From Sphingorhabdus sp. YGSMI21 (GTDB taxonomy: Bacteria > Pseudomonadota > Alphaproteobacteria > Sphingomonadales > Sphingomonadaceae), in assembly GCF_002776575.1 (NCBI RefSeq), contig NZ_CP022548.1, positions 2,991,001-3,055,000 of the forward strand: a DNA stretch of 64,000 bases, read 5' to 3'. Position 1 is the stretch's first letter, and every line of letters begins with the position of its first letter. Shown here piece by piece: positions 8,897-18,299 of this stretch. The notes beneath the pieces were generated by a model. That model saw only the letters and a list, made by a program, of their open reading frames with translations. It did not search any database and was not told where the DNA came from. The translations under genes were made by a program, and so were the position numbers.

Positions 8897-10087
8897 TCAG
8901 TCGATCAGTTCGATCGCCACTGCTGTCGCCTCGCCGCCGCCAATGCACAGCGCCGCGACGCCTTTTTTCAGACCGCGTTTTTTCAGGGCTGCAACCAGAG
9001 TCACCATGATCCGGGCACCGCTGGCGCCAATCGGGTGACCCAGAGCGGTAGCGCCGCCATTGACGTTCAGCTTGTCGCGGCTGATTCCGATATCCTGCAT
9101 CGCGAACATGGCGACGCAGGCGAAAGCCTCGTTCACTTCCCAGAGATCGACATCGGCCACCGACCAGCCGGTTTTTTCAAGGAGCTTCTTGATCGCGCTG
9201 ACCGGCGCGGTGGTGAATTTTGCCGGGGCGTGGGCGTGGGCGGAGTGGCCGACAATCCGCGCCACCGGCTTCAGCCCCTTGGCTTCAGCCACGCTGGCGC
9301 GAGTCAGCACCATCGCCGCTGCGCCGTCAGAGATGGAGGATGCATTGGCCGCAGTGATCGTGCCGTCCTTGGCAAAAGCAGGGCGGAGCTGTGGAATTTT
9401 GTCCGGATTGCCCTTGAGCGGCTGTTCGTCCTTGTCGACCGTGACGCTGCCCTTGCGGGTTTTCACTTCGACCGCGACCACTTCGTCATCAAAGGCATCG
9501 CCTTCGACGGCGGTCTTGGCGCGGGCCAGCGATTCAATCGAATATTCGTCCTGTGCTTCGCGGGACAACTGATATTCGCCGACGGTTTCCTCGGCAAAGC
9601 TGCCCATCGCCCGGCCCGGTTCGTAGGCGTCTTCCAGCCCGTCGAGGAACATATGATCCTTCGCTTCGGTATGGCCGAGACGCGCACCGCTGCGCATCTT
9701 GGGCAGCAGGTAAGGCGCATTGGTCATGCTTTCCATGCCACCGGCGACGAGCATGTCGATCGACCCGGCGGCCAGGGCTTCTGCGCCCATGATAGCGGCC
9801 TGCATGCCGGAACCGCACATCTTGTTGACCGTGGTTGCTTCAACCGATTGCGGCAGGCCGGCAAAAATCGCTGCCTGGCGGGCAGGGGCCTGGCCCTGAC
9901 CGGCGGAAAGGACATTGCCCATATAGATGCGCTCCACGTCAGAGCCGTCCACACCGGCGCGCTCGACGGCAGCCTTGACCGCAACAGCACCCAGATCGGA
10001 TGCGCTGACCTCGCCAAGCGCACCCTGCATGCCGCCCATCGGCGTACGGGCATAGGAAAGAATGACGATCGGATCGGAATTGGACAT
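8897..10087 (-). CDS. Acetyl-CoA acetyltransferase (biosynthetic-type thiolase)
   Basis: A 396-residue thiolase (AtoB/PhaA type) that condenses two acetyl-CoA to acetoacetyl-CoA or works in reverse. Active-site residues are visible: Cys91 in NKMCGSGMQA, the NEAFA motif, His in GGATALGHPIGASG, and the second Cys in ALCIGGGEA near the C-terminus. The ATG at 10087 follows AAGG and gives the standard length; the longer open frame upstream is not needed. No phaB or other PHA gene is adjacent. Confidence 0.93.
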   Translation of the reverse strand: MSNSDPIVILSYARTPMGGMQGALGEVSASDLGAVAVKAAVERAGVDGSDVERIYMGNVLSAGQGQAPARQAAIFAGLPQSVEATTVNKMCGSGMQAAIMGAEALAAGSIDMLVAGGMESMTNAPYLLPKMRSGARLGHTEAKDHMFLDGLEDAYEPGRAMGSFAEETVGEYQLSREAQDEYSIESLARAKTAVEGDAFDDEVVAVEVKTRKGSVTVDKDEQPLKGNPDKIPQLRPAFAKDGTITAANASSISDGAAAMVLTRASVAEAKGLKPVARIVGHSAHAHAPAKFTTAPVSAIKKLLEKTGWSVADVDLWEVNEAFACVAMFAMQDIGISRDKLNVNGGATALGHPIGASGARIMVTLVAALKKRGLKKGVAALCIGGGEATAVAIELID

Positions 10088-10236
10088 GGATGGACCTTTC
10101 TGGGTTTGATGCGCCGCCGGGGCGAGCGCGATTCTTGAAAAGGACATAGGCGCGGCCAACCGGTTTTTCAATTGCGCCATTGAATGCCGGCACCGGTCGT
10201 GCCAATCGATCTGGAAATTCTTCTCTGGAGCGCCCT

Positions 10237-10998
10237 TTGCCCGCCTATCTTCTGCCTTTTCCCGCTATGCTCCTGGGCCTTGTCGTCGGCAGCTTTCTGG
10301 CGACACTGATCATCAGATGGCCGGAAGGCCGATCGGTGGTTGCCGGTCGCTCCGCCTGCGATCATTGCGGACATAATTTGCGCGCCGGCGAGCTGATCCC
10401 GGTGCTCAGCTTCGTCCTGCAGGCCGGGAAGTGCCGGCAATGCGGAGCGGCAATTGCCAGCGATCATCCGGGAATCGAACTGGCGGCTGCACTGGTCGGC
10501 GGACTTTCGGTGCTGGTTTCGCCGGACGGGAACGGACTGGCTGGCGCGCTGTTCGGCTGGCTGTTGCTGACACTCGCAGCGCTGGACGTGAAGCATCACT
10601 GGTTGCCCGACCGCCTGACGGCAACGCTGGCGATTTCCGGTGTTCTGGCCAGCCTGTTGTCGGCAGACCCATCCTTGCAGGATCGGCTGATCGGCGGCGT
10701 GGCCGGCTTTGCATCCCTGGCAATCATAGCGGCCCTATATAAAGGCATCAGAAAGCGCGACGGCATGGGTGGTGGCGATCCCAAGATGCTTGGCGCGATC
10801 GGCTGCTGGCTTGGCTGGCAAATGTTGCCGCTTGTCCTGCTCGGCGCCAGTCTGGTCGGAATCCTGGTCGCGATCTCCTGGCGACTGCGGGGCAAAAGCG
10901 TGGTTGCCGGAACCATGCTGCCGCTCGGCAGCCTGATGGCGATTGCCGCTTTTCCGCTCTGGCTTTTCCAGGCCGCCACTGTGAGCCCGCTCTATTGA
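10237..10998 (+). CDS. Prepilin peptidase / N-methyltransferase (A24 family)
   Basis: A polytopic inner-membrane aspartyl protease of about 253 residues that cleaves and methylates type IV prepilins or type II pseudopilins. The zinc motif CDHCG…CRQCG (CX2C-X21-CX2C) marks the N-terminal methyltransferase domain. The catalytic Asp pair is in LAALDVKHHWLPD and GMGGGDPKML. TTG at 10237, 6 bases after GGAG, is preferred over an earlier in-frame TTG at 10180. No pil or gsp genes are adjacent, so its pilin substrates lie elsewhere. Confidence 0.87.
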   Translation: MPAYLLPFPAMLLGLVVGSFLATLIIRWPEGRSVVAGRSACDHCGHNLRAGELIPVLSFVLQAGKCRQCGAAIASDHPGIELAAALVGGLSVLVSPDGNGLAGALFGWLLLTLAALDVKHHWLPDRLTATLAISGVLASLLSADPSLQDRLIGGVAGFASLAIIAALYKGIRKRDGMGGGDPKMLGAIGCWLGWQMLPLVLLGASLVGILVAISWRLRGKSVVAGTMLPLGSLMAIAAFPLWLFQAATVSPLY

Positions 10999-11098
10999 AT
11001 TGCTTGCGCGCGCAGACAGCGGAAAAAGCCGTTGCCAGCGCAATGGCTGTTCGCTAACAGAGCCACGATTTCGCTGTACAGCAAATGATACAGCCGGA

Positions 11099-11183
11099 GC
11101 CCCTGTGGTGGAATTGGTAGACGCGCTGCACTCAAAATGCAGTTCCGCAAGGAGTGCCCGTTCGAGTCGGGCCAGGGGCACCA
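11099..11183 (+). tRNA. tRNA-Leu (anticodon CAA)
   Basis: An 85-nt tRNA including the encoded CCA. The acceptor arms are GCCCCTG and CAGGGGC, the D-loop contains AATTGGTAGA, the anticodon stem-loop is CTGCA-CTCAAAA-TGCAG, there is a long variable arm typical of tRNA-Leu, and the T-arm has TTCGAGTC. The anticodon CAA reads UUG. It marks the left edge of the accessory block. Confidence 0.97.
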
Positions 11184-11615
11184 TCATCGACATTTTCTGT
11201 GAAAACGCCGTGGCTGCCTGACAAGCATTCTCAAGGACCAGCCGGGTTTACGGGATATTTGTCTCAATATTTGCCGATGTCGCTCGAACGATTGCACATA
11301 GGGGCGAATCAAAAGGTCCTCACGGTTGCGGAGGGGGGGGGCGCGCAGAAGGGCAGGGCTGCCGAATTTCTCGGCAAATTCGCATTTCAGGCCGCAAGTT
11401 CATGGGACGCCAATTTATCCAAAATCCGGATAGCTGTGACTTAGTTGCAACGATATTGCGAATTTCGCGGATTTCGCGCCTATCCGGCGGGATTCTCTCG
11501 CTTATAGTCTGGACTATTCCCGCCATATAGACCAGTTCCCGCCGCACAATGGGTAGTTGGACCCATTCCAAAAATAAGCTCACCGATCGACAAGGTCGGA
11601 GCGCAGGAGAAACAC
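11184..11615. other. Gene-free stretch with a G9 tract
   Basis: A 432-bp gap between tRNA-Leu and the first TonB receptor. I see no convincing gene in it. Notable content is an uninterrupted run of nine G at 11333-11341, about 275 bp before the receptor start, and a short tandem of ATTTCGCG near 11462-11477. The promoter of the receptor is presumably in the right part, but I cannot assign -35/-10 boxes confidently. Confidence 0.5.
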
Positions 11616-14174
11616 ATGAAAATCGCTAAATTTTTAGCCGCTACAGCATTGGGCGGTGTTATTGCCGCATCACCTTCCTACGCACAGGATGTGCAGGAAG
11701 AAGAAGCCTTCAATGACAATGTAATCGTCGTCACCGCATCCAAGCGTGAAACCACGCTGCAGGAAACGCCGATTTCGGTGTCGGTCACAACCGGTGAAAC
11801 GCTCGAGAACGCACAGATCCGTGACGTGCTCGATCTGCAGTCGGTCGCTCCTTCGCTGCGCGTCAGCCAGTTGCAGACCTCTTCGGCATCGACCTTCATC
11901 ATTCGCGGCTTCGGCAACGGCGACAATAACTTCGGCATCGAGCCTTCGGTCGGTGTCTTCATCGACGGCGTGTTCCGGTCCCGCTCGGCTGCGGCTCTGT
12001 CCGACCTGCCCAATGTCCAGCGCATCGAAGTCCTGAACGGCCCGCAATCGACACTGTTCGGCAAGAACGCATCGGCCGGCGTTATCTCGGTTGTGACGCG
12101 CGAACCGCAATTCCAGTTCGGCGGTGCGGTCGAAGCCATTTACGGCAATTACAACAATGTCGTCGTCAAGGGCGACATCACCGGCCCGCTGACCGACAAT
12201 ATCGCATTCTCGGTCGACGGCAGCTATAACCGCCGCGACGGCTATGCCAAGATTGTCAATCTGGGCGAAGAGCAGAATGACCGGAATCGCTGGGCGGCTC
12301 GTGGCCAGTTGCTGATCGAGCCGACTTCGGACATCACAATCCGTGCGATTGGTGACTATTCGCGGATTGACGAAATCTGCTGTCAGGTGACGACGGTTGT
12401 CGCCGGACCAACCGCCGGAGCGATCCAGTTGCTCGGTGGCCAGTTCTCGACCGACCGTTTCAGCTATGATGCCTATCTCAACCAGGTTCCGATCAACAAG
12501 GTCGACAATTACGGTGGTTCGATCCAGGTCGACTATGATGCAGGTCCGCTGTCTTTCACCTCGATTTCCTCCTATCGCGAACTGAAGAACCTGTTCGTTT
12601 CGGACATCGATTACAGCAGCCTTGATGTTGCGAACGAAACCCGCAACCAGAAGGTGAAGACGCTCACCCAGGAATTCCGCGTCGCGTCCGACTTTGACGG
12701 TCCGGTCAACTTCCTGCTTGGCGGCTATTATTTCGACGAAAGCATCTCGCAGAAAAGCCAGATCGAAAACGGCACGCAGATCCGTGACTTCTTCGAAATT
12801 CTGGCAGGCGGAAACCCGGCTGACATCATCGCCGGCAATCCAAGCGTTTTCAACGGAGTCGAACTGGCTCTGGGTCTGCCACAGGAATCGATCTTCCTCA
12901 CCCCGCTGCTGACGTCCGAACAATTCTCGATGGACAACACGTCCTATTCGATCTTCGGCACGGTTGATTTCGAACCGGTCGATGGCCTCGTCTTCACCGG
13001 TGGTTTCAACTATACTGACGACAAGAAGGATTTTGCCCTCGCGCAGCAGAGCTTCGATCCACTGGGTCAGATCAATCTGGTAGACGCCTTCATCGTCGGT
13101 GCGACCAGTGGAACGGTTACCACGCGTGACCAGTTCCAGGCGCTTCCCGCCACAACCCAGGCGGCTTTGCTGGCTGCGGCAACCGACCCCAACGTAAACC
13201 CGTTGCTCGGCCTGTCGGCATTCCAGTTCCAGCCACCGTTCGTAACTATTCCGAATGCTGTCGAAGACGGAAAGACCCGCGACGACAAATTCACCTATCT
13301 GCTGCGCGCATCCTATGCGATTTCTGATCAGGTGAACGTCTATGCGAGCTATGCGACCGGTTTCAAAGCGAGCTCGGTCAACCTTTCGCGTGACAGCCGG
13401 CCTTCGAGCACCGACTATATCGCGGGCCCGGGCGGATCGACTTTCGCAGCGCCCTCGTCACCAATTCTCGACGGCGGTCTGGCTGTTCCCAATCTGAGAA
13501 GCGGTTCACGTTTTGCAGGACCGGAAAATGCCACCGTCTATGAAGTTGGCGTCAAAGGTCAGTGGGAAGGCTTCGGCTTCAACCTCGCATTGTTCGACCA
13601 GACCATCAAGGGCTTCCAGAGCCTGGCCTTTACCGGCACCGGTTTTGCCCTGCAGAACGCAGGACAGCAGTCGGTCAAGGGTTTCGAGTTTGACAGCAAT
13701 ATCAATCCGGCCGACGGTTTGGTGTTCACATTTGCGATGACCTATCTCGATCCGCTATATGATGACTTCCCGGGTAGTGTTCTCGGTAATCTGAGCGGCG
13801 CAACGCCGGGCGGCATTCCCGAATTCGCCATTTCGACTTCTGCGACCTACTCGCATGAATTCGGCGCCAGCGGAAATATGCTGATTACGCGGATCGACTA
13901 TAGCCATGAAAGCAATACGCCGATCAACAACGGTCTGCCGACCTTCAACGCTGACCTGGGCAACACCCAGATCTTCGATCGCGAGGTCAATCTGGTCAAC
14001 GGCTCGATGACGCTCAAGCTTGAAAATGGCCTGGAAGTCGGTGCCTATGTTCGCAACCTGCTGAACGACCAGTTCCTCACGACAGTGTTCGACGGTGTAG
14101 CCCAGGCGGGAACGGTTTCCGGTTATCCGAGCGCTCCTCGTACCTACGGCGGTGTTGTCCGGTTCAAATTCTAA
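11616..14174 (+). CDS. TonB-dependent receptor
   Basis: An 852-residue outer-membrane receptor of the sphingomonad type. It has a signal peptide ending SPSYAQ, a TonB-box-like segment NVIVVTASKRE near residue 34, and a plug domain with TPISVSV, FIIRGFG, VQRIEVLNGPQSTLFGKN and ASAGVISVVT. A beta-barrel follows, ending in the aromatic Phe-Lys-Phe. It imports a substrate across the outer membrane using TonB-ExbBD energy; the substrate is unknown. AGGAGAAACAC precedes the ATG. It ends at a strong terminator and is followed by a second receptor. Confidence 0.93.
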   Translation: MKIAKFLAATALGGVIAASPSYAQDVQEEEAFNDNVIVVTASKRETTLQETPISVSVTTGETLENAQIRDVLDLQSVAPSLRVSQLQTSSASTFIIRGFGNGDNNFGIEPSVGVFIDGVFRSRSAAALSDLPNVQRIEVLNGPQSTLFGKNASAGVISVVTREPQFQFGGAVEAIYGNYNNVVVKGDITGPLTDNIAFSVDGSYNRRDGYAKIVNLGEEQNDRNRWAARGQLLIEPTSDITIRAIGDYSRIDEICCQVTTVVAGPTAGAIQLLGGQFSTDRFSYDAYLNQVPINKVDNYGGSIQVDYDAGPLSFTSISSYRELKNLFVSDIDYSSLDVANETRNQKVKTLTQEFRVASDFDGPVNFLLGGYYFDESISQKSQIENGTQIRDFFEILAGGNPADIIAGNPSVFNGVELALGLPQESIFLTPLLTSEQFSMDNTSYSIFGTVDFEPVDGLVFTGGFNYTDDKKDFALAQQSFDPLGQINLVDAFIVGATSGTVTTRDQFQALPATTQAALLAAATDPNVNPLLGLSAFQFQPPFVTIPNAVEDGKTRDDKFTYLLRASYAISDQVNVYASYATGFKASSVNLSRDSRPSSTDYIAGPGGSTFAAPSSPILDGGLAVPNLRSGSRFAGPENATVYEVGVKGQWEGFGFNLALFDQTIKGFQSLAFTGTGFALQNAGQQSVKGFEFDSNINPADGLVFTFAMTYLDPLYDDFPGSVLGNLSGATPGGIPEFAISTSATYSHEFGASGNMLITRIDYSHESNTPINNGLPTFNADLGNTQIFDREVNLVNGSMTLKLENGLEVGAYVRNLLNDQFLTTVFDGVAQAGTVSGYPSAPRTYGGVVRFKF

Positions 14175-14199
14175 GATTGAACAAAAATTACAAGATTGG

Positions 14200-14230
14200 G
14201 CCCTGCCGGGAAACCGGCGGGGCTTTTTTG
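14200..14230 (+). terminator. Rho-independent terminator of TonB receptor 1
   Basis: A 10-bp stem GCCCTGCCGG / CCGGCGGGGC with a GAAA tetraloop, followed by six T. The same hairpin and T-run recur base for base at 17379-17408 behind the next receptor. Confidence 0.92.
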
Positions 14231-14400
14231 TATCCAAATTGCATCAAATTGCCCCGTTATGGTGCAAAAATGTAATGCCTTCATGCATTTTCTAAAATTC
14301 CGGCTGGACTTAATCGCGCGATTAGTTGAATGTTTGCCAATCGGGGGGATGAGCAAAAGCTACACTCTCCGGTGAGAACGTTGGGATTTGGGAGAGAGAA

Positions 14401-17352
14401 ATGCGTAAATCGCTATTGTTGGCTGCTACAGCTATATCTGCAACGTCCGTACCTGCCATGGCGCAGGGTCAGGACAATGGTGTTATTGATAACAATGTCA
14501 TTATCGTTACCGCGCAACGTCAGGCGCAAAGTGCTCAGGACGTGCCGATTGCCGTTTCCGCATTTTCACAAGAGGCGCTCGAAGCGCAGCAGATCGAGAA
14601 TAGTTCCGATCTCCAGCTGACGCTTCCGAACATCACATTTACCAAGACCAATTTTACCAGTTCAAGCTTTACCATCCGCGGGATCGGCGACCTTTGCGTC
14701 GGCGTGTCTTGCGATCAGGCGACCGCCATCCACCTGAATGATCAGCCTCTGTTCTCGACTCGTCTGTTCGAAACAGAATTCTTCGATCTGGAGCGCGTGG
14801 AAGTCCTGCGCGGACCGCAGGGTACATTGTTTGGCCGGAACGCGACCGCAGGCGTTGTGAATGTCGTCTCCGCCAAGCCGAATCTCGGCGAGTTTCAGGC
14901 TTCGGGCGACGCGGAATATGGCAATTATAATGCGATCAAGGTCAAGGGCATGGTCAACGTCCCGCTGGGCGACAGCCTGGCGTTCCGCGGTGCCGGCATT
15001 TATGTGAAACGCGACGGCTACACAACCAATCTCAACGGAGGTCCCGATCTTGATGATCGCGATCTCTATTCGATTCGCGGCTCGCTGCGTTTCGAGCCAG
15101 GTCCCGACACCACGATCGATCTGATGGCATCCTATTTCCGTGAAGACGACAACCGGATGCGGATCCAGAAGCAATATTGCCAGCGCGACGAAACCGGTAT
15201 TTTGGGCTGTCTGAACAATCGCCGCGATGCCCAGGCGTTCAATGGAAACGCCACTTTCACGGCTGCATTGTCTTCGCAGGAGTTTCTCGCAACGCAAGGC
15301 ATACCAACCGCTTTCGCACTGGGTAGTCTCTATGGCCCCGATCAATATGAAGGCGTTGGCATCCCATCCGACCCGCGGACGGTCAACACGGCTTTTACAC
15401 CGGAATATTTCACCAGTGAGCTGACATTCCAGGGCAAGATCGAGCATGATTTTGGTCCGATCAGCGCGCAGCTTTCCGGAACATATCAGAAGGTGAAGCT
15501 GGATTCACGGCAGGATTATAACAACAATATCGGTCGCCGGGACGGCTATGCGCCTGCGCTCAACACTCTCGCAGCCGCCGCCGCGGGGCTTGTTCCAGGT
15601 CTTCCGGCTTCCTATTTCGCACCGCTCGCTGCGGCGATCATTCCCGATGGGCCAAATGGTGTATTATGTACGTCAGATACCGATACGATCGGTCTCGGTG
15701 CGTTTGGCGGGAACAGCAATTGTGCAACATCGCCGCTGCAATATGACCGTTCAAACCAGTATAATAGCAGCTGGTCGGCGGAAGCGATCATCTCGAGCGA
15801 TCTGGATGGACCATTTAACTTCCTGCTGGGTGGTATTTATGCCGATTATCATCTGACCGAGAACAGCTATTATGTGAATGCGTTCGCAATCGACTATGTT
15901 GCCGGTTTGCTCGGCAGTTTCACGTCTCTGGGTGGTGGTTTGGATCCGTCATTTCTCGGAACGCCTTACTTCCGTAACAATACGGATGATCTGACCGTTA
16001 AATCCTACGGCCTGTTCGGCGAAGTCTATTTCGACATCAGCGACACTCTGAAGCTGACCGGTGGTTTGCGCTACAATAATGACAAGAAGAACGTCCAGGC
16101 GCGGTCAACCCTTGCCAGCTTCCTCGTTCCCTATAGTCAGACCACGAACGCGTTCGAATCTCCCTTTGTCGGATCATTCGATGCGGACCCAGGCACGCCC
16201 GGCAACCAGATATTCCAGAACCGGCAAGTCAAGAATGACGAGATTACGGGACGTGCGGTTGTCGACTACAAGCTGACCGAAGACAATCTGATCTATTTCT
16301 CTTATTCCCGTGGCTACAAGTCCGGTGGCCTCAATCCGCCGTTGCAGCCGATTTTCGAGGTTCCGGAATCCTTCCGGCCCGAGCAGGTGGATGCGTTTGA
16401 AATCGGTTCGAAAAATACGTTCGGCGATGGTGCCTTGCAGCTCAACCTGACGGCCTTCTATTATAAATATAAGGATCTGCAGCTGAGCAAGATCGTCGCG
16501 CGCACCGCGGTGAACGAGAATATCGATGCCGATATTTACGGTGCGGAAGTCGAGGCGATCATTCGTCCTGATCCGGACTGGACGATCAACATGGGCTTCA
16601 GCTATCTGCACACCGAGGTCAAGGGAGACACTTTCAACAGCGATCCCCGTGACTTTGGCGGCGGCCGTTCCGATGCCGTGATCATCAAGGATATCACCAA
16701 CGCTTCCAACTGTGCGGTTACATCCACGTCCGGCAATGCTGCCGGGGTGAATGCATTCGTCAACAGCGTGAACGGGGTGATCAACGCGGGGCTCGTTCCC
16801 GGACTGGCCGCTGGCGCGGGCTTGCAGCCAACCGTATCCTTCCCGGCTGACGGCGGCATAGCCTCCACCGGTGCCTTCGGGATCTGCGGTGTACTGGAAG
16901 CCGCTGCAGCGGGCGCATTTGCGGGCGCTGGCCTGGATCCGGCTGCCTTTGGCGGAATCGAATATTTCGCTGCCGGTGTCCCCAAGAATATCCGTGGCAA
17001 TTCGTTGCCGCAGGCGCCAAAGCTGAAATTTTCCATCGGCGTTCAATATAGCATGGAATTCGACAATGGCATGAGCCTCGTCCCGCGTGTCGACCTTGCC
17101 TATACCGGAGAAAGCTATGGCAGCATTTTCAACGGCAATGTCAACCGGATCGACGGCTATGCGCAAGCCAATGCCCAGATCCAGCTGAACGGTACCGATG
17201 ACCGCTGGTATGTCCGCGGCTTTGTCCAGAATATCTTCGACAGCAATTCCGAAACAGGTCTCTATGTAACCGACCAGTCTTCGGGCCTCTACACCAATGT
17301 CTTCACGCTCGAACCACGGCGTTACGGCATCGGTGCAGGTTTCAAATTCTGA
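14401..17352 (+). CDS. TonB-dependent receptor
   Basis: A 983-residue outer-membrane receptor with a signal peptide ending VPAMAQ, a TonB-box-like NVIIVTAQRQ near residue 36, and plug motifs (VPIAVSAF, FTIRGIGD, VEVLRGPQGTLFGRNATAGVVNVVS). The barrel ends in GAGFKF. The plug holds a Cys pair (DLCVGVSCD) and the barrel several more Cys, unusual for an outer-membrane barrel. The closest relatives by style are sphingomonad receptors next to catabolic genes. GGGAGAGAGAA precedes the ATG. The Mo hydroxylase genes downstream are on the other strand, so no operon partner is obvious. Confidence 0.93.
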   Translation: MRKSLLLAATAISATSVPAMAQGQDNGVIDNNVIIVTAQRQAQSAQDVPIAVSAFSQEALEAQQIENSSDLQLTLPNITFTKTNFTSSSFTIRGIGDLCVGVSCDQATAIHLNDQPLFSTRLFETEFFDLERVEVLRGPQGTLFGRNATAGVVNVVSAKPNLGEFQASGDAEYGNYNAIKVKGMVNVPLGDSLAFRGAGIYVKRDGYTTNLNGGPDLDDRDLYSIRGSLRFEPGPDTTIDLMASYFREDDNRMRIQKQYCQRDETGILGCLNNRRDAQAFNGNATFTAALSSQEFLATQGIPTAFALGSLYGPDQYEGVGIPSDPRTVNTAFTPEYFTSELTFQGKIEHDFGPISAQLSGTYQKVKLDSRQDYNNNIGRRDGYAPALNTLAAAAAGLVPGLPASYFAPLAAAIIPDGPNGVLCTSDTDTIGLGAFGGNSNCATSPLQYDRSNQYNSSWSAEAIISSDLDGPFNFLLGGIYADYHLTENSYYVNAFAIDYVAGLLGSFTSLGGGLDPSFLGTPYFRNNTDDLTVKSYGLFGEVYFDISDTLKLTGGLRYNNDKKNVQARSTLASFLVPYSQTTNAFESPFVGSFDADPGTPGNQIFQNRQVKNDEITGRAVVDYKLTEDNLIYFSYSRGYKSGGLNPPLQPIFEVPESFRPEQVDAFEIGSKNTFGDGALQLNLTAFYYKYKDLQLSKIVARTAVNENIDADIYGAEVEAIIRPDPDWTINMGFSYLHTEVKGDTFNSDPRDFGGGRSDAVIIKDITNASNCAVTSTSGNAAGVNAFVNSVNGVINAGLVPGLAAGAGLQPTVSFPADGGIASTGAFGICGVLEAAAAGAFAGAGLDPAAFGGIEYFAAGVPKNIRGNSLPQAPKLKFSIGVQYSMEFDNGMSLVPRVDLAYTGESYGSIFNGNVNRIDGYAQANAQIQLNGTDDRWYVRGFVQNIFDSNSETGLYVTDQSSGLYTNVFTLEPRRYGIGAGFKF

Positions 17353-17723
17353 ACTGAAGCGACCAAGATATGAAGAGAGCCCTGCCGGGAAACCGGCGGG
17401 GCTTTTTTATGCCAACAGGTAGCACCCGATTGTTCGCAAGCTATCCCGTCGCCGTCTCGGTCCAGATGGCGTCCATAGGCGCACTGGCTGCGATATATCG
17501 GCGTCGGACCAGCCGCTCTGGCTGCTGCACAATTCGGATAATAATCCCCAGAGCCTGTCGGACGGGCTGGCTGTCGCGGCGTGGCGCCGCCGCCATGAGT
17601 GCCTACCGCCAACTGTCGATCAATATGGAAAGCGTCGGGTCCGGTCCGCGCGCCATGCGCTCTGATGCGCCATTTTTCGCGGCAGTGTCGCACATGTTGG
17701 CCAGAGTGATCCGCAATATTCAT
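17322..17723 (-). pseudogene. Remnant of an Excalibur calcium-binding-domain protein
   Basis: On the minus strand, 17433-17549 encodes a textbook Excalibur domain: YYPNCAAARAAG, then IYRSQCAYGRHLDRDGDG and IACE. The upstream part of the frame (start ATG about 17723) is basic and low in hydrophobics and lacks a signal peptide. Downstream the frame runs through the terminator and into the 3' end of the TonB receptor gene before stopping at 17322. Real Excalibur proteins usually stop just after the IACE motif. I therefore read it as a gene broken at both ends, probably by frameshift and by insertion of the receptor gene. An intact gene with an unusual N-terminus is possible. Confidence 0.5.
17379..17408 (+). 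terminator. Rho-independent terminator of TonB receptor 2
   Basis: The same 10-bp stem, GAAA loop and T-run as at 14200-14230, placed 26 bp after the receptor stop. The flanking bases differ, so only the hairpin is shared. Confidence 0.92.
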
Positions 17724-17829
17724 CTGATAAACGGCAAGCCTGGGCTTGGGAAAGATCCACAAGCTCGGGCCGCTTCGCCCTGAGCCAACAGCAGTCCGGT
17801 CATAGGGCTATTTCCCAAGCAGTTGGCTG

Positions 17830-18285
17830 TCAGAGTTTTCCCGCCGCCTGTTTGATCGCACGCCTGATGCTCATATATGTGGCGCATCTGCAGATATTGC
17901 CGCTCATTGCTTCATCGATGTCGGCATCCGTCGGGGCGGCATTCTGGCTCAGCAAGGCAGTAGCGGCCAAGATCTGACCGGATTGGCAATAGCCGCATTG
18001 CGGGACATCAATTTCCACCCATGTATCGCGAATTGCATCAGCTGCAGTTCCTGCCAATCCCTCGATGGTCGTGATTTTCGCATTGTCGAGACTGTCATGC
18101 GGTGTGATGCAGGCGCGGGTCGGGGTGCCGTCCACATGGACGGTGCATGCACCGCATTGCGCGATCCCGCACCCGAACTTGGTCCCGGTCATTTTCAGAT
18201 GATCGCGAAGAACCCACAGCAAAGGGGTCCCCGGCGCTGCTTCTACCGTTTCTTTTTTTCCATTTATGTTCAGGGTCGTCGCCAT
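17830..18285 (-). CDS. [2Fe-2S] subunit of a molybdenum hydroxylase (IorA-like)
   Basis: A 151-residue small subunit of the xanthine oxidase family. The plant-type cluster ligands are in GCGIAQCGACTVHVDG plus the following Cys in TRAC. The second cluster has CGYCQSGQI and NICRCATY in the C-terminal helical domain. It carries electrons from the molybdenum centre of the large subunit. The ATG at 18285 has a near-perfect GAGGAG six bases upstream; a longer open frame upstream overlaps the partner gene. It lies 14 bp behind the large-subunit gene, as one operon. Confidence 0.92.
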   Translation of the reverse strand: MATTLNINGKKETVEAAPGTPLLWVLRDHLKMTGTKFGCGIAQCGACTVHVDGTPTRACITPHDSLDNAKITTIEGLAGTAADAIRDTWVEIDVPQCGYCQSGQILAATALLSQNAAPTDADIDEAMSGNICRCATYMSIRRAIKQAAGKL

Positions 18286-18299
18286 GAAATGCTCCTCAA

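Noticed and set aside
11320..11583. An 87-codon minus-strand frame in the gap after tRNA-Leu
   Set aside because: It has atypical composition ending in a proline run from the G9 tract, no ribosome site and no family resemblance.
17370..17783. Plus-strand open frame over the Excalibur remnant
   Set aside because: It has no recognisable domain, begins inside the receptor terminator, and is antisense to the Excalibur domain, which is unmistakable.
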